From Janthinobacterium sp. GW458P (lineage in GTDB: Bacteria; Pseudomonadota; Gammaproteobacteria; Burkholderiales; Burkholderiaceae_D), in NCBI RefSeq assembly GCF_002127585.1, contig NZ_NEGZ01000023.1, forward strand, positions 30,846-73,457: a stretch of DNA of 42,612 nt, read 5' to 3'. Below are positions 1-7,427 of this stretch, one piece after another. How positions within the stretch are numbered: position 1 is the first letter of the stretch; each line of letters opens with the position of its first letter. The position numbers and the translations under genes were made by a program. Below the pieces are notes generated by a model. It did not search any database and was not told the origin of the DNA. It saw only the letters and a list, made by a program, of their open reading frames with translations.

Positions 1-708
1 AAAAACAACAAGGAAGATCACAACCGCCAATCTTTTTTCGATTGGATCAAGGGGAACAAGACAAAATACGAAATTAACGACGCGCAAATTAATGCAGCAT
101 GGCTGGAGGCAATTAAGCTTGATAAAATATCGATAGCCGCAGCCATGGAACTGGGGGCGCGGATAGGCATACTTGGAAACAATGATTGCGCGCTGTTTGC
201 CAGGACGCTGCATCATTTGATACGGGACGAGATAGAAAGCAGGGAGAAGGAGCCCGTTACGGAATTCGGAGAATTCGCCAGCGGCCCTCGTATGGGAGAT
301 GATCCGGTGGTGGGGTCGATGTTACAACATAAATTTCCGGCAGGACTAAGTGACTGTGGGTATCACGGCGTCACCGTCGTGGCCAAGGACGGTGAGACAC
401 TCATCACGTTGGAAGCGCATGCATCGCGACAGAAGATGAATAAGCCGGATTTTGAGATGAGAAAAGGAGTAAACGGATTCAAAGAAGACAACTTCCCGCT
501 AGGCATGAGTAAAGAACACGCTAAATTATGGAAAGCAAGTCATGTGATAGTTGAACATCCAGACAAAAAGAGCAAGCTTCACCTGGGCGGGGGGCTCGAT
601 TTGTACCAGAAAAATTATCGCGAATTGGATGAGCTGGACAGGCCCGTGACATCGCAGGATATCGGGATAAGCATGAGCACGATAGGAGTGACATCCCGGC
701 CAGAATAG
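1..708 (+). CDS. C-terminal part of an unrecognised, possibly effector-like protein (5' end outside window)
   Basis: The reading frame is open from base 1, so the gene begins upstream of the window. The first in-frame ATG (145) is probably internal. At least 235 residues are visible. Base composition is clearly AT-richer than the genes to its right, which suggests acquired DNA. Counted from ATG 145, there is a Cys at about residue 15 (NNDCALFARTL), a His at about 74 (YHGVTVVA) and a Glu at about 90 (LITLEAHAS). This Cys/His/acidic spacing resembles papain- or NlpC-like cysteine hydrolase modules found at the C-termini of polymorphic secreted proteins. That comparison is from memory of motif style, not a family assignment. 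There is no signal peptide or membrane segment in the visible part. It could equally be an uncharacterised cytoplasmic protein. No immunity gene can be identified downstream, because the next gene is a convergent receptor gene. Confidence 0.6.
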   Translation, partial: KNNKEDHNRQSFFDWIKGNKTKYEINDAQINAAWLEAIKLDKISIAAAMELGARIGILGNNDCALFARTLHHLIRDEIESREKEPVTEFGEFASGPRMGDDPVVGSMLQHKFPAGLSDCGYHGVTVVAKDGETLITLEAHASRQKMNKPDFEMRKGVNGFKEDNFPLGMSKEHAKLWKASHVIVEHPDKKSKLHLGGGLDLYQKNYRELDELDRPVTSQDIGISMSTIGVTSRPE

Positions 709-715
709 GCGGCCA

Positions 716-751
716 GCCCGCAAGCTGAGGGCCTGCGGGCGGATGCCCGCA
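716..751 (+). terminator. Hairpin downstream of the partial CDS, candidate terminator
   Basis: TGCGGGC (734-740) and GCCCGCA (745-751) form a perfect 7-bp stem with a GGAT loop, followed by a short T run. A second GCCCGCA at 716-722 could pair with the same left arm, so two mutually exclusive hairpins are possible. It lies between the partial CDS and the convergent receptor gene. Confidence 0.45.
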
Positions 752-914
752 TTTACCTGGCCAGCCCGGAATCATGCGCTTCATCCCGCGGCAAATGCTG
801 TCTTCGGCAACACGGCCAGGATGGCGCGCCCCACTGCGGCGACATGGGCCTGCAGGCGGCGGACTGGCGCCTGGAATGGCGGCAATGGCGGTGGTTCCGG
901 CTCGCCGCCGCTTG

Positions 915-3116
915 TCAAAACGCCACGCTGCCCGAGACGACGACGGTGCGCGGCGCGGCCAGCACCAGCGAGCCGATATTGAACGATGACACGGCCGAGG
1001 ACCAGTAATTGCGGTCCGTCGCATTGTCCACGCGGGCGCGCAAGGTCACGTCATGGCCCGCCACCTGCGTCAGGTAGCGCGCGCCGAGGTCGACGCGAGT
1101 CCACGACGGCAGCTGCTTGCTGTTGGCCAGGTCCGCGTACTGCGTCGAGGTGTAGATGGCGCGGGCGTTCAGGCTCAGGCCCGGCGCGCCGGGCACGTCC
1201 CATTCGCCGCCCACGCTCAGCTGGGTTTGCGGCGCGCCGATGGGGCGCTTGTCATTGTTGGCGGCCACGCCGGTCCTGCTATGCCGGGCATCGAGCCAGG
1301 TCAGCCCGCCCAGCAGGCGCACGCCCTGTACCGGCGTGCCGAAAATCGACAGTTCCACGCCGCGGTTGCGCTGCTCGCCGTTCATTTCCGCCCGCTTGCC
1401 GGCCACGGCCAGCAAGGGCTTGGCCGTCGTGAACAGGGCGGCGCTCATGCCCAGCTTGCCGCCGTCGTACTTGACGCCGATTTCCTTCTGCTTCGATTTG
1501 TACGGCGCAAACACCTCGCCCATGTTGTCGACATTGCGCCGCTGGCCGTTTTCCGCGTAGGTGCCGCTGGCCGCCGGCCCCTTGACCAGCGCCTCGATGT
1601 AGTTGGCGTACAGCGACACGTTCTTGCCGGTCTTGAAGACGATGCCCGCCACGGGCGTCGTGGCGCTCTCATCATAGGCCTTGCCCTGCAGCACCGAGGT
1701 ATTGTAGTCGTAGCCGGCATCCCTGATCTGCTGGCGGCGCAGGCCCACGGTCAGCAGCAGCTTGTCGTCGAGGAAGGCCATGGTGTCGGCCAGGGCATAG
1801 CTGCTGAGAATGGTTTTCTGGGTCAGGCGCGGGTCGCTCATGATGCCACCCGCATACGGCGTGGCCGGCGCGGCCACGTCGACGGGCGCGTAGATATTGG
1901 TGGCGAAGGCGTTGCCGATGGCATACGCATTCTTCGCTTCATTCCAGTGCCCGGACCAGCTGGCCACCAGGGTGTGCCGGACGGCGCCCGTCTGGAGCTT
2001 GCCGCGCACGCCCAGTTCGCCCGTGCGGATCTGCTGCTTGCGCGCATTGTCGAAGCGCGACACCGTGGCGTCGCCGTTGACCGAGGCCAGGGACGGTTCG
2101 GCCAGGCTGTTGGCTTCCTTCGTCGAGCGGCCGCCGAAGGCGGCCCAGGCCACCACGTCCCTGGCCAGATCGACTTCGGCGCGCGCCGTGCCGAACACGT
2201 CGCGTTCCTTCGAATCGCTCCACGGCTGGGCAAAGTTCTGCGCGGCGTCGGGCGCGCCCGGCAGCACGGCCACGCCGCCGATGGCGACGGACGGACGCGG
2301 CGCCGTCAAAGCGAAGTTCTGGTAGCCGGCGTCGGCCGACAGGCGGACGTGGCGGCCGCGATAGTCGAGGCCGACGGAAAACATGCCCACGTCGTGGTCT
2401 TCGCGCTGGACGGCCGTCTCGCCCTGGCGCCTGGCGGCGTTCACGCGCACGCCCCATTCCCGGTTTTCGCCGAAGCGGCGCGCCACGTCGATGGCGGCAT
2501 AGGCGTGGCCGCCCGATTCCACGCCCACCGTCAGTTCCGTCAGCGGCGCGTTGCCGGCGCGCTTGGGCATCAGATTGATGGCCCCGCCGATGCCGCTGCC
2601 GCCGGGCGCCGCGCCGTTGAGGAAGGCGCTGGCGCCGCGGAACACTTCCACTCTTTCCAGCAGTTCCGGCGAGACATACTGACGGGGCAGGACGCCGTAC
2701 AGGCCGTTATACGCGACGTCATCGGAATCGAGGGCGAAGCCGCGTATCACATACACTTCCTGGAAATTGCCGTAGCCGCGCGACAGGCGCACGGCCGGAT
2801 CGCTCTGCAGCAAGTCGCCCACGCTGCGCGCTTGCTGGTCGGCAATGAATTGCTGCGTATAACTGGTGCTGCCGAATGGCGCATCCATCATGTCCACGGA
2901 GCCGAGAATGCCCATGCGTCCGCCGCGCGCCACCTGGCCGCCCGCATAGGCCTTCGACAAGCCTTCGGCCGAAGCGTCGGCCGAGGCATTCACGACCACC
3001 GTCGGCATGGTTGGCGCGTCGCCGCCGGCCGGCGTGTTCTGGGCGTGGGCAGCGGCGCTGGCCAGCAGGAAGGCGGCCAGGGCGAACGGGGTAGGGACGG
3101 TACGGAAGGAGCGCAT
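915..3116 (-). CDS. TonB-dependent siderophore receptor
   Basis: This is an outer-membrane beta-barrel receptor for uptake of a ferric siderophore, powered by TonB. It has 733 aa, normal for the family. Residues 1-25 are a signal peptide ending AAAHA. A short TVVV stretch near residue 40 may be the TonB box. The plug domain (roughly 75-190) contains the signatures VYVIRGF, LERVEVFRGASAFL and GGAINLMPKR. The rest is the barrel, ending in the aromatic C-terminus (VAF) needed for outer-membrane insertion. The start ATG at 3116 sits just downstream of a near-consensus Fur box, so iron repression is very likely. The motif order resembles ferrichrome/ferrioxamine-type receptors, but the substrate cannot be read from sequence. 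It is transcribed divergently from the proline-rich membrane protein at 3349. Confidence 0.93.
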   Translation of the reverse strand: MRSFRTVPTPFALAAFLLASAAAHAQNTPAGGDAPTMPTVVVNASADASAEGLSKAYAGGQVARGGRMGILGSVDMMDAPFGSTSYTQQFIADQQARSVGDLLQSDPAVRLSRGYGNFQEVYVIRGFALDSDDVAYNGLYGVLPRQYVSPELLERVEVFRGASAFLNGAAPGGSGIGGAINLMPKRAGNAPLTELTVGVESGGHAYAAIDVARRFGENREWGVRVNAARRQGETAVQREDHDVGMFSVGLDYRGRHVRLSADAGYQNFALTAPRPSVAIGGVAVLPGAPDAAQNFAQPWSDSKERDVFGTARAEVDLARDVVAWAAFGGRSTKEANSLAEPSLASVNGDATVSRFDNARKQQIRTGELGVRGKLQTGAVRHTLVASWSGHWNEAKNAYAIGNAFATNIYAPVDVAAPATPYAGGIMSDPRLTQKTILSSYALADTMAFLDDKLLLTVGLRRQQIRDAGYDYNTSVLQGKAYDESATTPVAGIVFKTGKNVSLYANYIEALVKGPAASGTYAENGQRRNVDNMGEVFAPYKSKQKEIGVKYDGGKLGMSAALFTTAKPLLAVAGKRAEMNGEQRNRGVELSIFGTPVQGVRLLGGLTWLDARHSRTGVAANNDKRPIGAPQTQLSVGGEWDVPGAPGLSLNARAIYTSTQYADLANSKQLPSWTRVDLGARYLTQVAGHDVTLRARVDNATDRNYWSSAVSSFNIGSLVLAAPRTVVVSGSVAF

Positions 3117-3135
3117 GATGTTGCTGGATAAGAAT

Positions 3136-3154
3136 GAGAATGATTATCATTATA
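3136..3154 (-). promoter_or_regulatory. Fur box upstream of the TonB-dependent receptor
   Basis: The 19 bases GAGAATGATTATCATTATA match the classical Fur consensus GATAATGATAATCATTATC at 16 of 19 positions. The site lies 20 bp upstream of the receptor ATG, where it would overlap the promoter. The AAT/ATT hexamers continue leftward (AATGAG at 3133-3138), as in extended Fur sites. Confidence 0.85.
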
Positions 3155-3348
3155 TTCCAGCGCCGTGCCGCGTGTGAGAAAGTGTGAGAAAGTGACAAAA
3201 AAGTCGCCATGCATGCAACACGAGACAGGCGCGGGTGCCGGAATCTGGCGGAAAAAGGCGCGCCAGGCGATACCTTGCGGATTTGTTAATGTACAGATCC
3301 AAGTTTCGCTAGAATAGGCCACCGCGCGCCGCGCCTCCAGGACCCCGC

Positions 3349-4020
3349 ATGCCATTGCACCACCATTTACGTTCCACCGCCCTGCGCCTGCGGCGCGGCC
3401 TGAGCTTCAAGGGCGCGGCCGTCGCGCTGATCCTGGCCATGCACGCGCTGGGCCTGTATTTCCTCCTGCTGCCGGCGCGGCAACTGAAGCAGTACACGGA
3501 GGTGGCCTTCATGACCTTGCTGCCGCCCCGGCCCATGCCGCGCACGCCGCCGATGGCCCTGCCGATGCCCATGCCCGGCCCCCGGTTCCCTGCCCCCGCC
3601 GCGCCGCGCCCCTTGCCGCCGGCCCCGGCCCCGGCCGAAACGGCGCCCGTGACGGCCGAGGCAATCACCACGCCGACAGAGCCCGCTCCCGCCGTACCCG
3701 CGGACGATCTGCGCACGCGCGCCCGGCTGGCGGCGGGGACGGTCGACCGGGCCCTGCGCGCCGAACTGAAGAAAGACAAGCCCTGGCTGGCCGCGCCGGA
3801 ATTCTCGGGCGACAGCGCCTTCCAGAAACTGGCCGCGTCCGCCTGGCGCGGCGGCCCCATCATCCGCGTGGAGGAGTACCAGACGGCCGACGGCCGGCCC
3901 GTCACGCGCGTCGTCAGCGCCGGCGGCGCCGCGTGCTACGGCCTGGACGCGAACCCGGGCGCGGGCGCCGACCCCGGCAGGACTGGCGGCAAGGTCAAGC
4001 GCGTGCCTTGCCCGGGCTAA
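3349..4020 (+). CDS. Proline-rich membrane-anchored hypothetical protein (TonB-like architecture)
   Basis: Function unknown. The protein has 223 aa: a basic N-terminus, one hydrophobic segment at about 22-45 (AVALILAMHALGLYFLLL), then a long Pro/Ala/Met linker (about 58-120), and a small polar C-terminal domain with two cysteines. This is the architecture of a single-span inner-membrane protein projecting into the periplasm, like TonB. However, the C-terminal domain shows no recognisable TonB or energy-transducer signature. It is divergent from the siderophore receptor, about 195 bp from the Fur box, so a role in iron transport is possible but inferred only from position and shape. The ribosome binding site before ATG 3349 is weak. 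Confidence 0.7.
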   Translation: MPLHHHLRSTALRLRRGLSFKGAAVALILAMHALGLYFLLLPARQLKQYTEVAFMTLLPPRPMPRTPPMALPMPMPGPRFPAPAAPRPLPPAPAPAETAPVTAEAITTPTEPAPAVPADDLRTRARLAAGTVDRALRAELKKDKPWLAAPEFSGDSAFQKLAASAWRGGPIIRVEEYQTADGRPVTRVVSAGGAACYGLDANPGAGADPGRTGGKVKRVPCPG

Positions 4021-4132
4021 AGACCGTTCCAGCCGCAGGGTTTTGACGGCGATTGCGGGGCCGTCATCCCCGGCCGGGCGTCAAATATGCTAAGTTGCGT
4101 CTGCAAATCCATACACACGCCCCCGGACGCCC

Positions 4133-5086
4133 ATGCCACCCGATCTCCTCATCCTCGCCCCCAGCCCGTCGGCTGCCGTCAACGCGCAGCTGGAACGGCG
4201 GTACGCCTGCCATCACGCCTGGCAAGTGCCGGCGGACGAGCGCCATGCCTGGCTGGCCGAACGCGCGCCGGTCATCCGCGCCGTCGTCACGACGGGCGCG
4301 CTGGGCCTGAACGCCGCCGACATGGGCTCGCTGCCCAAGCTGGAAATCGTCGCCGTCAACGGCGTGGGCCTCGACGCCGTGGCGCTGGACAAGGCGCGCG
4401 AACGGGGCATCGCCGTCACGACCACGCCGAACGTGCTGACGGACGACGTGGCCGATCTCGCGCTGGGCCTGCTGCTGGCCAGCGCCCGCCACATCGCCGC
4501 GCTCGACCGTTTCGTGCGCGACGGCGGCTGGGAGCGCCGCGCAGCCATCGCCCCGGCGTCCAGCCTGCGCGGCAAGACGGCCGGCATCTTCGGCTTCGGG
4601 CAGATCGGGCAGGCCATCGCCCATCGCCTGGCCGCCTTCGGCGTCCAGGTCCGCTATTTCCAGCCGCGCGCCGTTGCGGCGAGCGCCGTGCCGCGTGCGG
4701 ACTCGCTGCTGGCCCTGGCCCAGGAAAGCGACTACCTGTTCGTCTGCGCGCCGGGCACGCCGGCCACGCGCCAGATCATCGGCCGCGCGGTGCTCGACGC
4801 GCTCGGGCCGCAAGGCACGCTGGTCAATATCGCCCGCGGCGCCCTGATCGACGAGGAAGCCTTGATCGCCGCCTTGCGCGATGGCCGCCTGGGCGCGGCC
4901 GGCCTCGACGTCTTCGCCGATGAACCGCGCGTACCAAACGCCCTGCGCGCCTTGCCCAACGTGGTGCTCACGCCCCACGTGGGCAGCCTGACCGTGGAAA
5001 CGCGCCACGCCATGGGGCAGCTGGTGGTGGATAATCTGCAGGCGCACTTCGCCGGCCTGCCGCTGTTGACGCCGGTAAAGTTATAA
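4133..5086 (+). CDS. D-isomer-specific 2-hydroxyacid dehydrogenase (glyoxylate/hydroxypyruvate reductase type)
   Basis: This cytoplasmic enzyme reduces 2-keto acids to D-2-hydroxyacids using NAD(P)H. It has 317 aa, normal length. It shows the split N-terminal catalytic domain (with NGVGLDAVALDKARERGI), a Rossmann dinucleotide motif GFGQIGQAIA (about residues 155-165), the arginine-containing substrate/cofactor loop NIARGALIDEEAL (about 233-245), the GLDVFADEP motif, and the catalytic histidine in TPHVGS near the C-terminus. Together these give a complete Arg-Glu-His catalytic set. Substrate preference (glyoxylate, hydroxypyruvate or other) cannot be decided. It appears monocistronic: about 110 bp separate it from the preceding gene, and strong hairpins follow it. 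Confidence 0.93.
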   Translation: MPPDLLILAPSPSAAVNAQLERRYACHHAWQVPADERHAWLAERAPVIRAVVTTGALGLNAADMGSLPKLEIVAVNGVGLDAVALDKARERGIAVTTTPNVLTDDVADLALGLLLASARHIAALDRFVRDGGWERRAAIAPASSLRGKTAGIFGFGQIGQAIAHRLAAFGVQVRYFQPRAVAASAVPRADSLLALAQESDYLFVCAPGTPATRQIIGRAVLDALGPQGTLVNIARGALIDEEALIAALRDGRLGAAGLDVFADEPRVPNALRALPNVVLTPHVGSLTVETRHAMGQLVVDNLQAHFAGLPLLTPVKL

Positions 5087-5088
5087 AC

Positions 5089-5184
5089 GGCCGGCCGGGC
5101 CGGCCTTGCCGCCCGCTCTCATGGCGGCGCGTCGCGGCGCCGCATACATCGCCCGGGCGTCCGCATCCTGCCAGCACGCCCGGG
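5089..5184 (+). terminator. Tandem hairpins after the dehydrogenase gene
   Basis: Immediately after the stop codon, GGCCGGC (5089-5095) and GCCGGCC (5099-5105) form a 7-bp stem with a 3-nt loop. Further on, CCCGGGCGT (5152-5160) and ACGCCCGGG (5176-5184) form a perfect 9-bp stem followed by TTTCAATGTTTT. The second looks like the effective intrinsic terminator separating this gene from ltrA. Confidence 0.6.
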
Positions 5185-5219
5185 TTTCAATGTTTTACCA
5201 GTATGAATGAAAGATATTT

Positions 5220-6410
5220 ATGGAATTGACAAAATCGCTGCTGCGCAAGCGCGGCGGGCAGGACAGCGGCAAGGTGGGCATGATCGAGCTGTTCTTCGAC
5301 CTCGTGTTCGTGTTTGCGGTAACGCAACTGTCGCACGGCCTGCTGGCGCACCTGAGCGCCATGGGCTGGCTGCAGACGGGCTTGCTCCTGATGGCCGTCT
5401 GGTGGGTGTGGATTTTCACGTCGTGGATCACCAACTGGCTCGATCCCGAGCGCATTCCCGTGCGTATCAGCCTGTTTGCGCTGATGTTGGGCGGCCTCAT
5501 CATGTCGGCCTCGATACCCGAAGCGTTCGGCACGCGGGGCCTGGCGTTCGCGCTCGCCTACGTGGCCATGCAGGTGGGGCGTCCCCTGTTTGCCTGGTGG
5601 GCCGTGCGCCATGACGCCGTGTCGCGTCGCCGCAATTTCCAGCGCATCAGCCTGTGGGCCGTGTTTTCCGGCCTGTTCTGGATCGCCGGCGGCGCTGCGT
5701 CGCCCGAGCAGCGCATCTTCTGGTGGGGCCTGGCCCTGGCCATCGACCTGGCCGGCCCGTGGCTGCGCTTCGGCGTGCCGGGCCTGGGCAGCTCGTCGAC
5801 GGCCGACTGGGACGTCGATGGCGGCCACATGGCCGAACGCTGCGCGCTGTTCGTCATCATCGCCCTCGGCGAATCCCTGCTGGTGACGGGCGCCACGTTC
5901 GCCGGCCTGGAGTGGACGGCCGGCAACTGGCTCGGTTTCCTGTCGGCATTGGTTGGCAGCATCGCCATGTGGTGGATTTATTTTGATACGGGCGCCGAGG
6001 CAGGCCACCACCGCATCGCCCACGCGAAAGACCCGGGCAGCATCGCGCGCAAGGCTTACACGTATATCCACGTGCTGATCGTGGGCGGCGTGATCGTGTC
6101 CGCCGTGGCCGACGAGCTGGCCCTCGTGCATCCCGATGAAGCGAGCTTTGCCGGCATCAGCGCCTTGCTGGGCGGGCCAATCCTGTATCTGCTGGGCAAT
6201 GCGCTGTTCAAATGGGTCAGCAGCGACCGCGCCGCGCCGCCGCTGTCGCACCTGCTGGGCATATTGATCATCCTGGCGCTGATCCCGATGGCGTACGGCC
6301 GCCTGTATTCGCCGCTGACCCTGGCCTGCATCACCAGCTGCGTGCTGGTACTGGTGGCCGTGTGGGAACACCTGGCCCTGCGCCGTCCGCCGCCGGAACT
6401 GGACCCTTGA
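5220..6410 (+). CDS. ltrA: LtrA family (low temperature requirement) membrane protein
   Basis: A polytopic inner-membrane protein of 396 aa with about 10-12 hydrophobic segments. The N-terminal signature VGMIELFFDLVFVFAVTQLS (about residues 19-38) is diagnostic of the LtrA family. Later membrane signatures include ALGESLLVTGATFA and SIAMWWIYFDTGAE, where conserved acidic residues lie within helices. The family was named for a Listeria mutant that grows poorly in the cold; the molecular activity is not established. The gene stands alone between a terminator and a convergent LysR gene. The start ATG at 5220 is placed directly before the conserved N-terminus, though its ribosome binding site is poor. 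Confidence 0.9.
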   Translation: MELTKSLLRKRGGQDSGKVGMIELFFDLVFVFAVTQLSHGLLAHLSAMGWLQTGLLLMAVWWVWIFTSWITNWLDPERIPVRISLFALMLGGLIMSASIPEAFGTRGLAFALAYVAMQVGRPLFAWWAVRHDAVSRRRNFQRISLWAVFSGLFWIAGGAASPEQRIFWWGLALAIDLAGPWLRFGVPGLGSSSTADWDVDGGHMAERCALFVIIALGESLLVTGATFAGLEWTAGNWLGFLSALVGSIAMWWIYFDTGAEAGHHRIAHAKDPGSIARKAYTYIHVLIVGGVIVSAVADELALVHPDEASFAGISALLGGPILYLLGNALFKWVSSDRAAPPLSHLLGILIILALIPMAYGRLYSPLTLACITSCVLVLVAVWEHLALRRPPPELDP

Positions 6411-6429
6411 GTGACAGCTGGACCAACCT

Positions 6430-6452
6430 GCCGGGCTACGGTTTGTCCCGGC
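6430..6452 (+). terminator. Weak hairpin between convergent ltrA and lysR genes
   Basis: GCCGGG (6430-6435) pairs with CCCGGC (6447-6452) across an 11-nt loop, 19 nt after the ltrA stop. There is no clear T run, so terminator function is uncertain. Confidence 0.25.
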
Positions 6453-6458
6453 CTCGAA

Positions 6459-7343
6459 CTAGCGGTTCAAGGACAGCGCTGTTATTTTTAGTTGGGCAAT
6501 AAACGCGCGCGCGGCGGGCGCCGCTTCGTGGCGGCGAAACGCTGCCGCGATTTCCGAGCTGATCTGCGGCCCCGCCAGCTCGCGAAACACCACGCCGGGC
6601 AGGCTGACGCTGGCCATCACGGAATGGGGCACGATGGCGCATCCCGCGCCCAGCGACACTTCCGTCAGCACGGCCACCAGGCTGCCCGGCCGCGACACGA
6701 CCTGCGCCGCAAAGCCGCCGCGCCGGCTCACTTCCAATGTTCCCAGTTCCTGTTCCGGCACGATGAACGCCTGCTGCGCCATGGCCGCCGGCGCGACCTG
6801 CGCATGCCGCGCCAGCGCGCTGTCGGCCTGCACGGCCACCACGAAGCGGTCGCGCAGCAGCACCACGCTGTCGAGTCCGTCTGGCAGGTGCAGGGGCGGG
6901 CGCACGAAGGCTAGGTCCAGCCGGCCCTGGTCCAGCAAGCCGGGCAGGGCATCCATCGCATACTCGCGCGCGCCGATATGGATGCCGGGGTGGCTGGCGC
7001 GAAAGCGGGCAAACTGGCCCTGCAGCACGCCGGCATAGGCGGCCGAGGCCACGTAGCCGATTTCCAGCCGTCCCAGCTCGCCCCGTCCGGCGCGCCGCGC
7101 CGTTTCCTGCGCCTGCGCCAGCTGCTCCAGCGCCCGCCGCGCCTCGATGACGAACAGTTCGCCGGCCGCCGTCAGGGCCACGGCGCGCTTGCTGCGCTGG
7201 AACAGCCGCGTGCCCAGCAGGCTTTCCGTTTCCTGCACCTGCTTGGTCAGCGCGGGCGGGGAAATGCCCAGTTCGGCCGCCGCCCGCGCGAAGTGCAGGC
7301 TGTGCGCGACGGCCAGCACGCAGCGAAAGTGCCGCAATTCCAT
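6459..7343 (-). CDS. LysR-family transcriptional regulator
   Basis: 294 aa from the ATG at 7343, typical for LysR regulators. Residues 1-60 hold the winged helix-turn-helix (HFARAAAELGISPPALTKQV). About 90-290 form the periplasmic-binding-like effector domain (GRLEIGYVASAAYAGVL, DLAFVRPPLH). The start at MELRHF is preferred over the upstream in-frame ATG at 7364 because a GAAAAAG ribosome site precedes it and LysR proteins normally begin there. It is divergent from the MFS gene at 7428, with an inverted repeat between them. By the usual LysR layout it probably autoregulates and controls that transporter. The effector is unknown. Confidence 0.92.
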   Translation of the reverse strand: MELRHFRCVLAVAHSLHFARAAAELGISPPALTKQVQETESLLGTRLFQRSKRAVALTAAGELFVIEARRALEQLAQAQETARRAGRGELGRLEIGYVASAAYAGVLQGQFARFRASHPGIHIGAREYAMDALPGLLDQGRLDLAFVRPPLHLPDGLDSVVLLRDRFVVAVQADSALARHAQVAPAAMAQQAFIVPEQELGTLEVSRRGGFAAQVVSRPGSLVAVLTEVSLGAGCAIVPHSVMASVSLPGVVFRELAGPQISSEIAAAFRRHEAAPAARAFIAQLKITALSLNR

Positions 7344-7371
7344 GTCTTTTTCTGTATTCACCATGGGTAAA

Positions 7372-7393
7372 TTATAAGGCGCTTGTCTTATAA
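7372..7393. promoter_or_regulatory. Inverted repeat between divergent lysR and MFS genes, probable operator
   Basis: TTATAAG (7372-7378) and CTTATAA (7387-7393) are a perfect 7-bp inverted repeat with an 8-nt spacer. It is centred in the short divergent intergenic region, 29 bp from the lysR ATG and 35 bp from the MFS ATG. It is the expected place for LysR binding. Confidence 0.6.
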
Positions 7394-7427
7394 CAGGAAA
7401 TAATACGGAACTGCTTACAATCGGGGC

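Noticed and set aside
1053..3131. 692-aa plus-strand ORF opposite the TonB-dependent receptor
   Set aside because: Antisense shadow of a high-GC gene; composition rich in Ala/Arg/Gln/His without domains, while the minus strand has a full receptor.
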